Assembly (NCBI RefSeq): GCF_000151665.1
Contig: NW_013171860.1
Location: 179,939 to 243,938, forward strand
Length of the DNA stretch: 64,000 nt
Direction of reading: 5' to 3'
DNA from: Blastocystis hominis
Taxonomy: Eukaryota; Sar; Bigyra; Opalinata; Blastocystidae
Positions 17,329-28,038 of this stretch are shown here, in pieces; position 1 is the first letter of the stretch, and each line of letters opens with the position of its first letter. Made by a program: the position numbers and the translations under genes. The notes beneath the pieces are model-generated. The model did not search any database. It had not been told where the DNA came from and worked only from the letters and a program-made list of their open reading frames with translations.

Positions 17329-19052
17329 AATCGCTGGCGCTTAGACCCATCGTGGATCGCATTGCTTGGTAGGCGTTTACCAGATACTGCACGGTGGATT
17401 CTTCAAAAGGCTCGAGAGCAACGCACTGGCGGAACAGCTGGAAATACTCCAAGTCCACAAAGGCGTGCTCCGGGTTCATCTATCTCTCACATCGCTGCTT
17501 CAACGCTCACAAGAATCAGGAACGTGTTCACGGCCTGCATGATTTCCGGCGTTTCTGCCTGCTGATTGCGCTCCTGCAGTCTGCGGAGCAGCTCGTAGAA
17601 CAACTCCTACCCATGAGCCAATCACTCCCTGCTCGCTACGGTCATGACTTGCTTGTACATCTGGAGCTTCTGCCGAGGCGCGATGGCGTCTTGCAGCATG
17701 TCGATTTTGGTCACCATGGGGCTGAGAGACTCGTCTCGCAACAATTCATGAACGCCAAACCCTTCGGGATTGGTGGATTTCATCGCATTCACAGCGTCGA
17801 CGAACGTCTTCGTCGCTTCTTCTACGCCTCATTCCGATGCAAAAAGAGAAAACGATTTCCAAGAATCACTTGATTTTGAATGAACGGAGTGGCGATGACA
17901 AACATGGCGTTCATAATCACTTCATTCAGCAGCACTGCGAAAACGGGATCTCCCAGCTTCGGAAATTGCCCCTTAATCCGCAGCATCATGATCGATGCCC
18001 AGCTTTTCAAGTCCGTCAGCATGTATTCCAATACGCGGTCGTTATTCGGCAGCAAAATCCCCGTTTCGGGATTATACAAAATGTAAAAGATCAGCTTCAG
18101 CGTGCACATCAGGTTTCCCAGCGAGTATTCCGTCAGAGCGTCCAACATACTCGCGTGCGTGTTCATCGCCTTCGTGATGTCGCTGTCGGGAATCTGCACT
18201 TGAATCACGCGGAAGATATAGTTCAGATAAAACTCGATTCCCGACGCAAACGTTTCTGGAATTTGGCCGATCGAAAGCTCTCCAGCGTACGTTGCGCAGC
18301 CCTGATCGATGTAGGAGCTGATCTGTTTATGCAGAATCTCGCTCGGGGAACCGCTCTCGTCCGTTAAATGAAACTGGGATCGGATTTCGAACTCCCAAAA
18401 GTCGGACGGAGTGGGATTCTTCTTCTGGTAGCATGCCTTGTTCTTCTTGCGGTAGCCTAGCATATTCTTTACCATGTCTCGCGCTTTTTCCATGTTCTGC
18501 TTCATGTGTCCCTACAATCAAGGTCGATTGACAAAATCAACGAAGGCAGTCTTTTTGCTCACGTCGATCAGCTGACGTTCAAGCAGCATGTTGGACTGCG
18601 AACCGTACTGATTAATAGTCATCGCATCCATCACATTCATTTCAATGCGTGCAGAATAGAGATGATTCCAATAGAAGAATTGGTCCACGTTCACATCGGG
18701 TATGTCTGTGCTGATATTTTAAAAAAAACGAATACCTGAATCCTTCTGACTCTTCTTCTTTGATCTTTGTTCTACTACTATAAAATTAGGTCTCTCCAAA
18801 CTCAGAATACGCTTTCGCTCACTGCTATAGTCCACTTTGGGAGTACACAGGTAATTTCCCAAATGAATAAGCTTTAAACAATTGGCATATTTTTTTGTAA
18901 GTTCCTCCTGATCGACTTCGACAACAGGTTCCAGCCCAGGATACATGTTTTTCACAAAAGAATTATGAACCTTGGAATGAGATACAAATCTTGATAAAAA
19001 GAGCTGCCTAAACTTTTGCCTGTTCGTAAGAGGAGAGCGAAAAATGGCTCAT
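17329..19052 (-). CDS. helical protein with VPS9-like C-terminal region
   Basis: Seven exons; inferred introns of 43, 30, 30, 32, 33 and 31 nt leave exactly 508 codons. The predicted protein runs from MSHFSLSSYEQAK to MGLSASD and gains its stop only through poly(A) addition after T17,329, four bases before TGTTTGTT. Most of it is alpha-helical with no membrane segment. The last 120 residues (APRQKLQMYKQVMTELFY, then EIMQAVNTFLILMNPEHAFV and LEYFQLF) align by eye with VPS9 domains of Rab5 exchange factors (TPREKIK..., D.(F/L)(V/L)PVL.(F/Y)V(L/V)IKANPP, (V/I)QYI..F). The key Asp-Asp of that motif is not clear, so a Rab GEF role is tentative. The N-terminal 350 residues are not recognised. It is divergent from actin. 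Confidence 0.6.
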
Positions 19053-19218
19053 GTTCCGTATCTTTTCTCCACAACTTGGTCTCTATCGTGACAAGACTTC
19101 CTATGTTCTGAAAATCATTATGGGAAGATGAACTTAACGGTCCAACACGTGATCGGGTTTTCAGGTAAAACTCAATCTTTTCTCGTACAACTTATTCGCT
19201 TATTTTAACCCTTTTATC
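19053..19218. promoter_or_regulatory. divergent promoter of VPS9-like gene and actin
   Basis: Only 166 bp separate the two start codons, so regulatory sequence for both must lie here. It ends in a T-rich stretch before the actin ATG; no known box is obvious. Confidence 0.5.
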
Positions 19219-20379
19219 ATGAGTTCGAGCGGTATCTATTCGTTGAGTGAGGATCTCACGCTCTAGCTATCATTATCGACAATGGTTCTGGAATGTGTAA
19301 GGCGGGTTTCTCGGAAGATGAGGCTCCGCGCGCAGTTTTTCCTTCGATTATTGGACGACCCAAGGTCCCGCTGTTTATGATTGGAATGGAGAACAAGGAC
19401 TGTTTTGTGGGAGATGAGGCCCAGTCCAAGAGAGGCGTTCTCACGTTGAGATATCCCATCGAGCACGGCATTGTGACCGACTGGGATGATATGGAGAAGA
19501 TTTGGCACCACACGTTTTTCAATGAGTTGCGTGCCCAGCCTGAAGAGTTCCCTGTACTTTTAACCGAGGCGCCTCTGAACCCCAAAGCCAATCGCGAGCG
19601 CATGACCCAGATTATGTTCGAGACGTTCAATATTCCTGCGATGTACATCCAGATCCAGGCCGTCCTTGCCATGTACGCTGCGGGTCGTACCACGGGTATG
19701 GTGCTGGACTCAGGTGATGGTGTGTCGCACACTGTGCCGATCTTCGAAGGCTATTCGCTTCCTCACGCGATTCTGCGAATGGACCTGGCTGGCCGTGATC
19801 TGACCGAGTATCTGCAGACCATCTTAACGGAGCGTGGCTACACGTTCACTTCCACTGCGGAGCGCGAAATCGTGCGAGACATCAAGGAGAAGCTGTGCTA
19901 CGTGGCCTACGACTTCGATAAGGAGATGAAGCTGGCTGCGGAGGGTCCCACGCTGGAGCGCAATTACGAGATGCCGGACGGCAACATCATCACCATTGCG
20001 AACGAGCGATTCCGCGTGCCGGAAGTGCTGTTCAACCCCGCTTTGGCAGGCCGCGAGATGCGATTCGGAGGCATCCACGATACCGCCCACGCCACCATTC
20101 AGAAATGCGACGTGGATTTGCGTCGCGCCATGTACGAAAACGTCATTCTCTCCGGAGGTACCACGATGTATCCCGGAATTGGAGAGCGTTTGCAGAAGGA
20201 GCTGATCAAACTGGTGCCTTCTGACGTGAAGGTGAAAGTGTTTGCCTCGCCGGAGCGGAAGTATATGGTGTGGATTGGAGGCGCGTTGCTGACCACACTT
20301 TCTTCCTTCCATGAGATGTGGGTGTCCAAAGCGGAGTACGAGGAGAGCGGCGTGTCGATTGTTCATCAGAAGTGTGTTT
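19219..20379 (+). CDS. actin (divergent)
   Basis: Two exons: 13 nt (ATGAGTTCGAGCG), a 35-nt intron (19,232-19,266), then the rest. The joined start reads [19 protein letters not shown]. The coding part is exactly 375 codons, the standard actin length, ending IVHQKCV; there is no stop at that point. A T at 20,379 followed by added A residues would make TAA, four bases before TGTTTGTT. Core actin motifs are present: [42 protein letters not shown]. Several residues differ from conventional actin (for example [20 protein letters not shown]), so it is a divergent actin, but the length and the lack of large insertions argue against an Arp. Confidence 0.9.
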
Positions 20380-20383
20380 GGAG

Positions 20384-20398
20384 TGTTTGTTGAACAAA
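20384..20398. terminator. palindromic 3'-end signal shared by actin and the POT1-like gene
   Basis: TGTTTGTT (20,384-20,391) serves actin with the usual T-GGAG spacing. The wider sequence TTTGTTGAACAAA is a perfect palindrome around its central base, so the reverse strand carries TTTGTT for the convergent POT1-like gene. Confidence 0.65.
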
Positions 20399-20405
20399 GA
20401 AGAAA

Positions 20406-22152
20406 AGAAGGAGCAGAATTATTAGTAGAAGCAGAATTAGAATTAGAATTAGAAGCAGAAGCAGGAGGAGCATCAGGGGAAGGAACAGGAGCAGGTTCAG
20501 GAACAAAGCATCGAGCAACTGGACCGTCTGATTCAATCGTAAACGAAACAGGAAGGAGAATTGTATAACACCGTTCCTGCAGCATCGTAGCGAGCTGCTC
20601 CATGGTGTCTACTCCAGGAAACAGACTCAGGCAAGACGAATCAATTTCCACTGGGCATTCCGCGGTTCCGTCATTTAGTCGGATCGTGAGGCGATCCGAG
20701 CGAAGATTGCTCACTTCCATCACGCTTCCACGAATTACCACCTTTGTGACCTCATCCACTTCGATTAAACTGCGCATCGGAATGTCCTTCCAATTCTGGT
20801 CGGCGCAGAGGACTTGGTCTGTAAGGAGTTTTCGATTTGCGAAGATCCAAAAGCGTTCCAATTCCTGAGAAACCTCGAGTTCGGGAGGAAGAAGCAGGAA
20901 GCTGCTCTGTGTAGTGTAGAGAATTTGATTGTTTCTATTCTGAAGGACACACTGGAAACACACTTCTTTGAAAGATTGAAGAACTTGGCATAAAGAGGAA
21001 TCGAGAGATTGAACTAGAAAGAATTAATCAAAGGAAAGTGAATCGAACGTAATCACATCGAAGATTGCTCGTGACAAGAATCGTCATCGTGAAATTGCTT
21101 TCATTGCAGTACGTCAGCGATTCATCAAAACACGTAAAGCTTTGCACCTATTCATCATTTCTCATTCCACTCCAATTCACATAATCCTGTAGCGCCGTTT
21201 CCCAACTCACAATCTTACAAATGCAATCAAACATTGCTCTACACGTCAGTCCTCCATCGCATCTCCACTCTTCCTTCGTTTCGATCAATTTCCTGCAATA
21301 CTGCGTTCGCATCATCTGCTGCATCGCCGATGTGGGGATCTGAATCTCATTCTCTTTCGCTGTTTAAACGTGACGAAACCAATCGTATAACTCAATGCAT
21401 CGCTCTGCGATCGATTCCTCATTGATCAGATTGTGGATCGACGCGAAAGACGATTTGATTGGATTGAAAAGCGTCACTCCCGAATAGCGGGACGACGCAC
21501 TCGCTGTGATTTTATCCTGGTGCTGCGAAGCGTGGATGGACGATAGAAAAACGGGCGATCCAAAGCTCTACGATGGACCGTTCGACTCAAATTCACAGTG
21601 AAAATGTCGAGTTTGTCGAGTTCTGTGGAGAAAACAGTGACGATCACGGGCGAGAAAGAAGTCTCGTCCACCAGGTAAATCGTGCAGAGGTAATCGCCTT
21701 TCGAACACTGCCGCGGCGGCATGGCTTTGATGAGGATTCCGCAGGTGGTTGCGAGTTCGGTGGTGTTTAAAATGAAATTGAGAGGAAGCAGATTTGTTTC
21801 GATGTACATATCGTTCTTGCGGACTAGAATCGTTCGAGGCAGTTGGGAGTGACGAAGAATGTCGGCATCGCTCGCTTCTAACATCTTTTTGGAAATCGTT
21901 GTGGGGGACGAAGGCAGCGAAGTGAAAACCTGAACTTCGTTTGTGTGGGTGTGGAGAGTCACCACGGTGGGATGACTGTTGGAATTGTCAGGCGGTGAAA
22001 GGTCCACGACAAAGCTCGGAATCATTTGTCTTGAATCGGCATCCTCGGTCGCTTTCAAAGCATTGAGCTCGACGTAGCGAAAGATCACATTATCTCCTTG
22101 AATTTCGATTTCGGACTAGAGGCTAACTTAAAAATCTAAATCATACATTCAT
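20406..22152 (-). CDS. POT1-like telomere-binding OB-fold protein
   Basis: Multi-exon reverse-strand gene. A 6-nt first exon (ATGAAT) and 31-nt intron lead into MNSEIEIQGDNVIFRYVELN. The central part, ILIKAMPPRQCSKGDYLCTI then YLVDETSFSPVIVTVFSTEL, matches the first OB fold of POT1/TEBP-alpha (PPR....DY..T..I.DES......V..FS). Further exons after 29- and 30-nt introns read SFGSPVFLSSIHASQHQDK and IPTSAMQQMMRTQY. A last exon has LERFWIFANRKLLTDQVLC, TKVVIRGSVMEVSNLRSDRL and a serine/asparagine-rich tail. POT1 binds the single-stranded telomere end. The 3' end is approximate and close to actin's; some internal junctions are not settled. A different OB-fold protein remains possible. Confidence 0.5.
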
Positions 22153-22171
22153 TTGGATTTGCTCATTCATT

Positions 22172-22339
22172 ATGGAGCACCAAGTGTTGCAAAAAATCAA
22201 AAGACACGAATTATTGCTTGCTGAACAGGTTACATGTAACAGTAAAGGAAATATCAAACCCAGATTCAAATGTGGATATCTCTCGCCCAGAAAGCAACAA
22301 CAAAAGCTTGAGACACTGCCTTTCTCAAATTTGCAGTAA
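22172..22339 (+). CDS. possible small gene upstream of DNPEP
   Basis: A 55-codon ORF starting MEHQVLQKIKRHELLLAEQ, in the 345-bp gap between the divergent POT1-like gene and the aminopeptidase. It may continue: a GT..AG segment of 44 nt (starting in its last codons) would join it to an open stretch reading ERIRQKYLNRPLSAFLIIRE that runs into the start of the aminopeptidase in another frame. No family recognised; it could also be leader sequence. Confidence 0.25.
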   Translation: MEHQVLQKIKRHELLLAEQVTCNSKGNIKPRFKCGYLSPRKQQQKLETLPFSNLQ

Positions 22340-22496
22340 AATCGTCACTAAGCACTCTTCCAAACACAGACAACTACAGAGAACGAATTCGGCAAAAATA
22401 CCTTAACAGGCCTCTCTCCGCATTTCTCATAATCCGAGAAGGATGTCAATCTGCGAAAGGTTTCCATCACAAAATTTTTGAAAAAGAAAGAGATTT

Positions 22497-23952
22497 ATGG
22501 AGAGCGAGTTCCTTAAACCTGCCGAAGCATTTGTGAAGTTCTTGCGAACAAGTTGCAGTTGCTTTCATGTCGTGAAGAACTGTTGTGAAGAGTTGTCATC
22601 CAATGGATTCCAGCGTCTAAGTGAGAAGACGAACTGGGGCTCTATTATAAAACCCCTGGGAAAGTATTATCTCACTCGGAATGAATCTGCTGTCATCGCC
22701 TTCGAGGTGGGAGGAAAGTATAAGCAAGGAAATGGATTCTCGGTGGTTGCTGCACACACCGATTCTCCCTATCTCAAGATCAAGCCCGTTTCGAAGATCG
22801 AGTCCAATGGTTACTGCCAGATTGGAGTTGAGACGTACGGTGGAGGTTTGTGGGAAACCTGGCTAGATCGCGACCTAGGTCTTGCAGGTCGTGTGCTGGT
22901 ACCAAAGTGAATTGATTTTCCAATCTAGTACGAAGACAACGGCGTGATTCGCTCAAAATTGGTCAATATTGACGAGAGCATCGGAATCATCCCCTCTCTT
23001 GCGATCCATCTCCGAGAAGGCGACGCAAAGCGTGGCGTTACGATCAACAAAGAAACCATGCTTCCCCCGATCACTCGCCTGACCACTCCCAAATCCTCCG
23101 AAAAAACCGACGATTCTTCGGATTCTTCGGCTCCCTCCGAATCTCCAGAAGTGCTCCAACGCCACGACGCCGATTTGGTGCAGTTCATCTGCGAGCACAT
23201 CGCCTTACCTCCCTCCAGCCTCCTCGACTTCGAACTTTTCTGCTACGATCTGAACGAAGCCCGGATCGCGGGCCTCCACAAAGAGTTCATCTCCGGGCGG
23301 GGTCTGGACAACATGGCGTGCGCGTTCGCCGCGCTGGAAGGATTTCTGAGCGCGTCGAACCTCTCCGAGGAGCAGAACATTCGCTGCATGGTGCTGTTCG
23401 ACAACGAGGAAGTGGGCTCCGACTCGCTGATGGGCGCCGGATCCACCCTCCTAGGCGACGTGATGCGAACGATCAGCGGGTCGTGCGAGGAGGACCGCGT
23501 GAGTCGACGCAGAAGCATGATTTTGTCGTGTGTAGGGATGAAAAACAAGCGATGAACGGAAGGATATGGCGCACGCGGTGCATCCCAGCTTTGCCTCCGT
23601 GCACGAGGCCAACCACAAACCAGCACTTAACAAGGGAATGGTCATTAAAACACATTGTAAGCAGAGATATGCGACGTCTTCGCTTTCTACCTCCGTCATA
23701 CAGATGATTTGTAAACAGAAGCAGGTTCCCTTCCAGCAGTTCGTCCTGCGGCAGGATAAAATCGGGGGAAGCACGATAGGGCCGATCATGAGCACGCGAG
23801 AGGGCATCTACACGGTGGATGTGGGACTGCCGCAGTTGTCGATGCACAGCATTCGAGAGACGATGGGAACGAAGGATGTAAAGTATGGAATCGACTTTGT
23901 GAGAGAGTTTATGGAGAATTACGGAAAGGTAGAGGAAACAGGCGAGCGTTAG
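22497..23952 (+). CDS. DNPEP: aspartyl aminopeptidase (M18 family)
   Basis: Three exons; introns 22,899-22,928 (30 nt) and 23,532-23,562 (31 nt) leave 464 codons plus stop, near the usual 450-490. It removes N-terminal Asp or Glu from peptides as a di-metal cytosolic dodecamer. Metal and catalytic signatures: AAHTDSP (metal His and Asp), SGRGLDNMACAFAALEGF (bridging Asp), FDNEEVGSDS (Glu pair), CDMAHAVHP spanning the second splice junction (metal Asp), and MHSIRETMG (C-terminal metal His). The N-terminus ESEFLKPAEAFVKFLRTS fits the family, which fixes the start. A Ser/Asp-rich insert (about residues 195-215) is unusual. The encoded stop is followed by TGTTTGTT 38 bp later. Confidence 0.93.
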
Positions 23953-23990
23953 GTGTAGATGGTGGATAACATTCAATTGGACTGTTTGCT

Positions 23991-23998
23991 TGTTTGTT
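23991..23998 (+). terminator. 3'-end signal TGTTTGTT of DNPEP
   Basis: Exact octamer 38 bp after the stop codon, itself inside a (TTTG)n run. Confidence 0.6.
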
Positions 23999-24122
23999 TG
24001 AATCCTTTTTGATTGATTCTAGCGATTCTCTGGGTGTTTTGCGGTTATTTGGGCATTCTGGGAGGAAAAGGCAACGTGGCAGTTACACATTCACTCCTTC
24101 TCTAAAACGTACCTCGAGTAGT

Positions 24123-25733
24123 ATGTTAGCTCGTCTGTTCGTAGCACAAGGAGTTCGCTGCCTAGCAGCTTCCACTCGGTATTGCTTTGGTGAGCGCTGA
24201 ATCACTCAATAGTCTGGTGCAAGGCGCAGTGGTAAATCGACACATTCCAACCCGTAGATTTTTTTCAGAGCAAGCAGGTTTGTTCTCGTTTTTGCTGGAT
24301 AATATCTAGATGAGGCTGTCTCTGAGCCAGTGTCTGCGAATCGTAGAGGGCTATTCAAATCTATATAATTTGTTCTAGAAAACACAACTCCTCTCCCAAT
24401 CGAGGAAGCCGCTGTTCCTAAGGACGCAGAAGCAACTCCTAGTAGGCGATATGAGTTTGTAATAACCCCAGAAATCGATTCTACGCCCGAACCAACTCCC
24501 GATCAAAACGCAAAAGTACCAAACTCTATTCTCCGCACTCACCGCTCCAGGACAAACAGTTCATCGAGAACCTCCTCTCCTCGATCGCGGATTCCTCCTC
24601 CTCCACGGACGACCAATCCCAGCTCTTCGAGGACGTATTTCCCCGTTTCCCCTTTCTCTCTCCAGATCCGCACCCTCTTCCTCGACCCCGACATCCGCCA
24701 GCTCTACTACTCCTACGCCGCGTCTCTCCCGTCCTTCTACTTCTCGGGCGCGGACCCGCATCTCCCGAAGCTGGCGAACGAAGTTTTTTTGACCCGTCTG
24801 CGCGAAGAACGCAGCGGCACGCCCAAGTCCCCGCCGCCCGACCCTCTCCTCGCCGCCCTCCACGACAAGAAACGCTCCCTCACCGCCTCCAACACCATCA
24901 TCACTCCTCCTATCGACGACAACGACAACGACACATCATCAACATCATCAACATCATCATCTTCTCTCCGCTATCCAATCCCTTCCTGGATCGTCGACGA
25001 AGTCGACTCCAAGAACCAGACCTTCACCACTTTCTCCGGCGAGCGCTTCTCCGCCGCCGACCTCCAGTCCAGCGCCTTTCTCCGCTCCCTCGCCGCCCAG
25101 GCGCGTTTTCCGCGCCGTCCCCGCGACATCGAGCGCGCCATCGACACCTTCGGCCTCTACCCCTTCCTCTCCCCGCGGCAAGCCCGCTCCCCCGCCAAAC
25201 GGACCGTTGACCGCGGTTATTCGCTGCTCGATCGCCACCAGAAGCTCACCGATGCGGGGATCACCATCGCGTTCGCGAGCGGGAAGTCGGCTTTGCCTCC
25301 AAATTTACCGGTAGACGGAAGAGCGCGCGCGCACGCGTGGAAATCCGCGAGGGCCATGGCAACGTCGCCATTAACGGGAAATCATTACTTGAGGTGGGAG
25401 ACATGGCGGACTGTTGAGTAGTATTTCCCCGCAGGGAACTATCGCGATCAAGTGCTGGCGCCGCTGGCGGTGACGCTGGCGTTTCGACGATTCGATGTGA
25501 TGGCGAATGTGATGGGCGGCGGTATGACTGGCCAGGCCGAGGCGGTGCGATTGGCGTTGGCGAAGGCAGTGGCGAGTTTGGAGCCGGGATATGCGATGGT
25601 GTTGCAGAAGGGTAGGCGAGATGGGAATTACCGAGGCGTAGCGGGATTGCTGAAGACGGACACGCGGATCGTGGAGAGGAAGAAGCCTGGACATCGGAAG
25701 GCGCGGAAGATGCAGCAGTGGGTCAAGAGATGA
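24123..25733 (+). CDS. MRPS9: mitochondrial ribosomal protein uS9m
   Basis: C-terminal 130 residues are clearly uS9: VEIREGHGNVAINGKSLLEYFP, VMGGGMTGQAEAVRLALAKA, TRIVERKKPGHRKARKMQQW, with the basic Lys-Arg end that reaches toward the ribosomal P site. A 28-nt intron at 25,393-25,420 is needed to produce LLEYFPAGNYRD. The N-terminus (MLARLFVAQGVRCLAASTRY) looks like a mitochondrial presequence. The middle (about 24,440-25,250) is a long, biased extension rich in Ser, Thr and Asp with at least two further introns whose exact borders I did not fix. Such extensions are common in mitochondrial ribosomal proteins. The stop is encoded; the 3'-end signal is 43 bp further on. Confidence 0.88.
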
Positions 25734-25776
25734 GCATGGTCTTTTATTTGGAAACATGTTGAGTCTTTTGTTGGAG

Positions 25777-25784
25777 TGTTTGTT
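25777..25784 (+). terminator. 3'-end signal of MRPS9
   Basis: TGTTTGTT preceded by T-GGAG, exactly as at actin, SDHB and NOC3. Confidence 0.7.
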
Positions 25785-27229
25785 GCATTTTCCACTGGCT
25801 TGATAAGAATATCGGGTTGAAATTAGGATTATTAGAAAGCTATAAACGAAACTATTGACAATTCTTTGGATGATAATCGATCGAGTATTGTTCATGATAC
25901 AACAGAGGTCACAAAGAATGGATCATCATCAAATATGGAAGGAAAAAAGAATATTACGTGTTGTGTGAAGTCATTGAAATCCTCAATCAAATAGAAATCA
26001 AACCGTACGAACAATCACCATAGGTTCATTCATGAAAACTAATATTGATCACTACTGTTTGTGTAATTACTGCCTCAAGCGTGTCTAATACTAGAGATAT
26101 ACTATCATGATCGAATGATTATAGAAAGTCAATTTCTCGATTGTTAATTATTATTGATTATCAATGTGCGCATCCAGCTGTTCAGTACTGTATTCATATT
26201 TGATCATTCAACATAATACTAAAGAGAATAATCGATCCAAATTTCGAATTCGAGTATTATTTGTAAGTATTTCTTAGATTATTCGATGAGAATTCTATAT
26301 AGTATTCACACATTAGTACAAGATTATGGCATCCAGTTGATTTCAGTCAGCATATAATTATGATTATTAGACACACTAAACAATCTAGGTGTATGCTATT
26401 TCAACAACACTTTTTCGAATGTGTAACCTGGGAAACATTAGATAACAATTATCTGCTTCATTTTCGCAACAACCCTTTTTATTTTGTATTTTATTCTTTA
26501 TTTCTTAAAAAATGTGTCAGTAGAATCACTCTAGAAACAATTATTATTAAATGTTCAGAGTTAGTGATCGATTGATCAATTTGAAACAATTATCGAAATT
26601 GACATTTATGTTAGGGTATTTACAATCTTCAATGCAAAATATACGAAAAGCACATTGTAAAATATAATGTTCAAATAGATGACACACTTCGATTCTATCT
26701 AATATACGTGCCATGATAGGAAACGTATGTCATTCGGTCAACTAACACTAGCATTTCTAATCTCGTTTCATGCCATCCTAAAGTAATAGATTCAATCTTG
26801 TTATTATGAAAAAAACTAGTTGTTATTCAAAATACTCTCAAGTTTATTATGAAAGAATAGATTATCATCAAAGAATTATATTCTGATTTAAATACGAACA
26901 TTTTACGATATATGAGAAAGTGTAGAACCATTCAAGTGAGTATTTTTGAATAGATATGACAAAAAATAGAATGACTGAAAATGAATTGGTCATATGAACA
27001 ATAACAAGATATTCAAATGCATTGAACCTATCAATTGAATCATGTCTTTTACGGAATATCACCATTTGATTTAGACAAAAGAAACGAGAATAGAAGAGAC
27101 ATCTATGTAGTGATCATTATATTGAAATTCAACTTGATATTGATTTGGAACACACATTAGTGTATGCATTGGGTAGATTAACATCACGATAATTGGGAAT
27201 ATCTAAATCAAATCATTTATCGGTAAATC
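25785..27229. other. AT-rich intergenic DNA
   Basis: About 1.4 kb of AT-rich sequence with no convincing gene. Short frames here have low-complexity, Ile/Phe-rich translations. An abrupt composition change marks the end of the compact gene cluster. Confidence 0.5.
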
Positions 27230-27975
27230 TACATACTTTCTAATACTACAACACGAACATTATTGAAGCTTCCATATTCAGATGTTGTAGATGCAAGATT
27301 TGGAAGATCTAACACATCAGTTAAGATTCCATTCTTCAAACTTCGTATTGTCAATGAACTACACGGAGCATTTATGCCAACGCAGGCTCATACATCTAGT
27401 TCAATTGACTGTAATGATGGGAGATCTACTCAAATGGACCCAATCCTCTATATTCATTACTTTCAATCACCGTCGATAAGGAAGCACAAAACCCATACGT
27501 GATTCTATTAGTTCTTAAACTTGAAAGATCTACGATGATATTTCACAATAAGTAATAACCTCTAATTACAAATGAACTAAAACAAAAATGACCTGATGGA
27601 GTAGTATGTAAACCAAAATTCAGGAGTTGTAATGCAGGAAGGTTTCTCAATTCAAAACCCCCACCATAATCAAAGAAACTGAATTGACCGATTTCTATTG
27701 ATTCCAATGACTTGCAGTTCAATATACGGAATGTTCAATAGTAATTACGAGCATCTTTTATGGCCTTTTTAGAATCACTTTCATTATCAAATGAATCAAC
27801 ATATGTAAACGAATTCTTACCAAATTTAACATGTTTCAATTCATTCAATCCTATAATTTCAAATGTTACTGCTTTAAGGAAGCAACAATCTCCAATTTTC
27901 AAGTATTGCAAAGAGTTCAAATTAGAAATGGAAAATACTTGATAGAACATGAATGCACTATTCCCTATTATGATG
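27230..27975 (-). pseudogene. decayed LRR gene fragment
   Basis: Reverse-strand remnant of the LRR family whose intact member lies at 44,047-46,791. Recognisable units in order: NLNSLQYLKIGDCCFLKAVT, LNELKHVKFGKNSFTYVD, FRILNCKSLESIEIGQFSF, FELRNLPALQLLNFG, a DLPSLQSIEL unit interrupted by an in-frame TGA shortly after, and DLPNLASTTSEYGSF followed by VRVVVLES. The positions of the small introns seen in the intact gene are still recognisable (for example the segment before GATCTTCCAAAT near 27,310). The MORN-like N-terminal part is missing. It is judged a 5'-truncated pseudogene. Confidence 0.7.
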
Positions 27976-28038
27976 GATTGTAGATTTGGAAAATCTATGC
28001 ATTCTTGATTATGTTTTCAGTTATTCTTGTTTCTTTAG

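Noticed and set aside
19824-20963. Long reverse-strand frame crossing the actin gene
   Set aside because: Only its upstream part (about 20,406-20,963) belongs to the POT1-like gene. The rest is the mirror of the actin coding sequence and would lie beyond the likely 3' end.
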